A stretch of 20,921 bases of DNA from Saccoglossus kowalevskii. Taxonomy: Eukaryota > Hemichordata > Enteropneusta > Harrimaniidae. The notes beneath the pieces were generated by a model that saw nothing but the letters and a program-made list of their open reading frames with translations, was not told the origin of the DNA and searched no databases. Both the position numbers and the translations under genes were made by a program. Where the stretch lies: the NCBI RefSeq assembly GCF_000003605.2, contig NW_003118436.1, forward strand, positions 111,669 to 132,589, given 5' to 3'. This document shows, in pieces, positions 18,870-20,921 of the stretch. How positions within the stretch are numbered: the first letter of the stretch is position 1; each line of letters starts with the position of its first letter.

Positions 18870-20392
18870 GTAAGTACATGTTTATTATTGTTGATTACAT
18901 ACATTACCAGAGATTTTCCCGCGTTGGTCAGCAGTGGTCGGCCCCGCCCGGTACTCAGAATTAGCGACAACCACGTAAACGCTTCCGACCAGAACAATTG
19001 TCCAATTGTTAATTAAAACATGCACCGACCAGCACGCATTCTGGCAGTCGTGGATGAGAATAGCGGTAGCGACTTGTATACAATACTACCGGTAGTCAAT
19101 TTCATAAAATAAGCACCTCATTATTTGTAAGTAAACACTTTCTGACAATACACAAAGTCCTTAAATTGAAAGCTAAAATTCTGTCACAATAACTTCCACC
19201 CTGATATATCACTCAAAAAAATTGACATTCTTTGTTGCATGAGTTGGTAAAATATATTTGAACTGTAATAATTGTGAATGATGTCAACTCTTCATTCAAC
19301 TCGTCTTTTACCTTTTAAAAATGGCTAATCACCTCGTTCAAAAACTGTCACGCAGTTTGCAACTGAAATATATGCATGCCAACACATCCATGTTTTTATG
19401 ATCACTGCCTTTCAGAAAACTTCACATGTAACCTTGATGATCGCTTGCAAATATTATTTGTTCATTTGTTATGTGGCTTGACCACTGAGCTGTATTTTAT
19501 CAGGCGTCACTGAGCAAGTTCAATTTGTAGACTTATAGATAACGCAACGTTTCGTAGTATGTAATTCGTCTAACATGTTCATTGTCAACTGACTAAAGTT
19601 TAGAACTATACGAAAAACTACACTCGTGAGCTTGTGAAAACTCCAAAAGAAGAACGTAATTGAACAGTAATATAGTTGAGGTACTGAAACTGCGGCCTCT
19701 TTCTGGTACCGGTAATATTTAGCGTTCTTGCTGCATCCAGCGACACGTTACTTGCAAATGTAATTGTTTTTAGAACCCAATGGTATGAATAATAAATTAC
19801 AACAATCCCCCAAAAAATTATGTTGTAGATTTTTGGACTGGTGTTTTTGCCATGAAATCAGGAAACTCTTGAAACATTATTCCTGGCTGCAATGTTTCAA
19901 ATGTGTTTTATTTGACCTTTCCTTGTCTTGGCTCACTCATCTTGCAGACGAATACCAGGATACTACATTTATTGATTTATTAAATAAATGAATAGATATT
20001 TTTTTTCGTGTTTCAATAGTAACGATGATCTTATTGGAAATTGGGAAATATTTTGACTTGAATTAAAAAGTATCTGCACTGTGACCAGGCTCATTAATAT
20101 TCATTAGCTCATTAGTATTCATATAGTTGAAGTTGTATTGTTGATAAAATTGTCTTTGAAGCCTTTGACATATCAAGTAGTATGCATACTGTAGTAATCA
20201 TTATGGACTAAATTTGGGTTTTGTATTCCGAGGTTATATGGTGGAAGCGCAAGAGCTTGCTAGGGTACCTTAGCCGTACAACCAAGAGCCACAAAAGCCA
20301 TATCCAGTTCATAAAAGTTCTATCATATACCTTATAAGGGTTTATTAAAAATTAATACAATTGTTACGAGCTACTGGTGTTTCATTTTTATT
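18870..20392. other. Sequence after Ly6-B exon 2, presumed intron 2
   Basis: The intron opens with GTAAGTACAT. I searched by eye for a phase 1 acceptor followed by RGC, NYC and DGCN-like coding sequence and found none. A T-rich acceptor at 19771-19772 opens a frame of 72 residues with several cysteines ending at TGA (19989-19991), but it lacks the CN ending and GPI signal. An 18 bp direct repeat lies at 20089-20124. Most likely the third exon lies beyond the window. Confidence 0.45.
20089..20124. repeat. 18 bp direct repeat, two copies
   Basis: GCTCATTAATATTCATTA at 20089-20106 is followed immediately by GCTCATTAGTATTCATAT at 20107-20124. Only a few bases differ. Confidence 0.85.
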
Positions 20393-20423
20393 AGCTCCGC
20401 TGTCGACTTTGTCGAGCGGAGCT
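20393..20423. repeat. Perfect 9 bp hairpin at the head of a tandem array
   Basis: AGCTCCGCT (20393-20401) is answered by AGCGGAGCT (20415-20423) across a 13-base loop containing GTCGAC. The stem is GC-rich in an AT-rich surrounding and directly precedes the tandem repeats, suggesting that it is the terminus of a dispersed repeat family. Confidence 0.75.
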
Positions 20424-20466
20424 TATCATATGAGTGATTGTCGGTCGTCTGTGTCAATGTTTTACT

Positions 20467-20921
20467 TTTTCGACTTCTTCTTGAAAACTACAAGCCTGAA
20501 TGCTTTGATACTTGGTGTATATGTACCTTGGGTAGACCTCTCTCAGATTTGTTCATTTCATGATCATATCTTCAATTCTCAATTTTGGTGAATATTTTTG
20601 TCATTTTTCGTAAAAAGTGATATTTTTGACTTCTTGTTGAAAACAGCAAGTCCAATTGCTTTGATATTACATATATAAGTACTACATGTGGACCTCTCTC
20701 AGATTTGTTCATTTTGTAATGATATCTTTAATTCTCTAATTTTGGGGAATATTTTTGTAATTTTTGGTAAAAAGTCATATTTTCGACTTCTTGTTGGAAA
20801 CCGCAAGTCCAATTGCTTTGATATATTATACATATAGGTACTACATATGGACCTCTCTCAGATTTGTTCATTTTCTAATGATATCTTCTGTTCTTTAATT
20901 GTCATGTGCATTGCTAACAGC
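20467..20921. repeat. Tandem array, about 156 bp unit, three copies
   Basis: GACTTCTT-TTG-AAAC recurs at 20472, 20628 and 20785, and GACCTCTCTCAGATTTGTTC recurs with the same spacing (AGATTTG at 20545, 20701 and 20860). Each unit also carries AATTGCTTTGATA and, in the first two, AATATTTTTGT-ATTTTT. The third unit appears to leave the consensus near 20895. Units two and three resemble each other more than either resembles unit one. The 76-residue open frame across the array is a by-product. Confidence 0.88.

Noticed and set aside
19773-19991. Cysteine-containing frame after a phase-compatible acceptor, possible Ly6-B exon 3
   Set aside because: The cysteine spacing does not fit the second half of a Ly6 domain, there is no CN ending, and there is no GPI signal. 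Kept only as an alternative in the missing-exon finding.
1-20921. CRISPR array, bacterial operon or viral insertion
   Set aside because: There are no regularly spaced short repeats with unique spacers, no ribosome-binding-site-led gene strings, and no viral polymerase, capsid or integrase frames. Introns and Ly6/IVD exons show animal nuclear DNA.

Overview
The window is animal nuclear DNA. It is AT-rich, its genes are cut by GT-AG introns, and it is scattered with short non-coding transposons of the kind common in marine invertebrates. I cannot fix the phylum: a lophotrochozoan such as a mollusc or brachiopod, or an invertebrate deuterostome, would all fit. Nothing looks bacterial or viral, and most open frames in the window are chance frames in AT-rich non-coding DNA.

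Layout. Positions 178-1925 (+) hold the last three coding exons of isovaleryl-CoA dehydrogenase (IVD), a mitochondrial leucine-breakdown enzyme; the rest of the gene lies off the left edge. From about 1926 to 10313 I see no convincing gene. This stretch holds transposon copies and two small promoter-like motif clusters near 3790-4096 and 6170-6320. Positions 10314-12055 (+) hold a complete three-exon gene, Ly6-A, for a 138-residue secreted, probably GPI-anchored Ly6/uPAR (three-finger) protein with ten cysteines. Positions 15513-18869 (+) hold the first two coding exons of a tandem paralogue, Ly6-B. Its exon 2 is exactly as long as that of Ly6-A (150 bases, same phases), but no matching third exon was found before the window ends.

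Repeats make up much of the remaining structure. Family 1 is a TA-flanked, roughly 175-212 bp element with long inverted arms, present six times (1202, 2838, 12841, 15027, 16779, 18403). Family 2 is a 425-426 bp TTA-flanked, Harbinger-like MITE, present twice in opposite orientation (7100 and 16016). There is also a single 327 bp hAT-like element (17737), a 149 bp near-palindrome (13513), a roughly 156 bp tandem repeat array with an adjacent hairpin at the right edge (20393-20921), and short local duplications at 1-173, 10600-10736 and 20089-20124. Four of the elements sit in the 3.16 kb first intron of Ly6-B, which explains why it is about five times longer than the matching intron of Ly6-A.

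The genes are not functionally linked: a mitochondrial enzyme happens to lie next to a small Ly6 cluster. The most notable signals are the Ly6 tandem pair, kept under purifying selection, and the well-preserved non-autonomous transposon families whose ends can be placed to the base.
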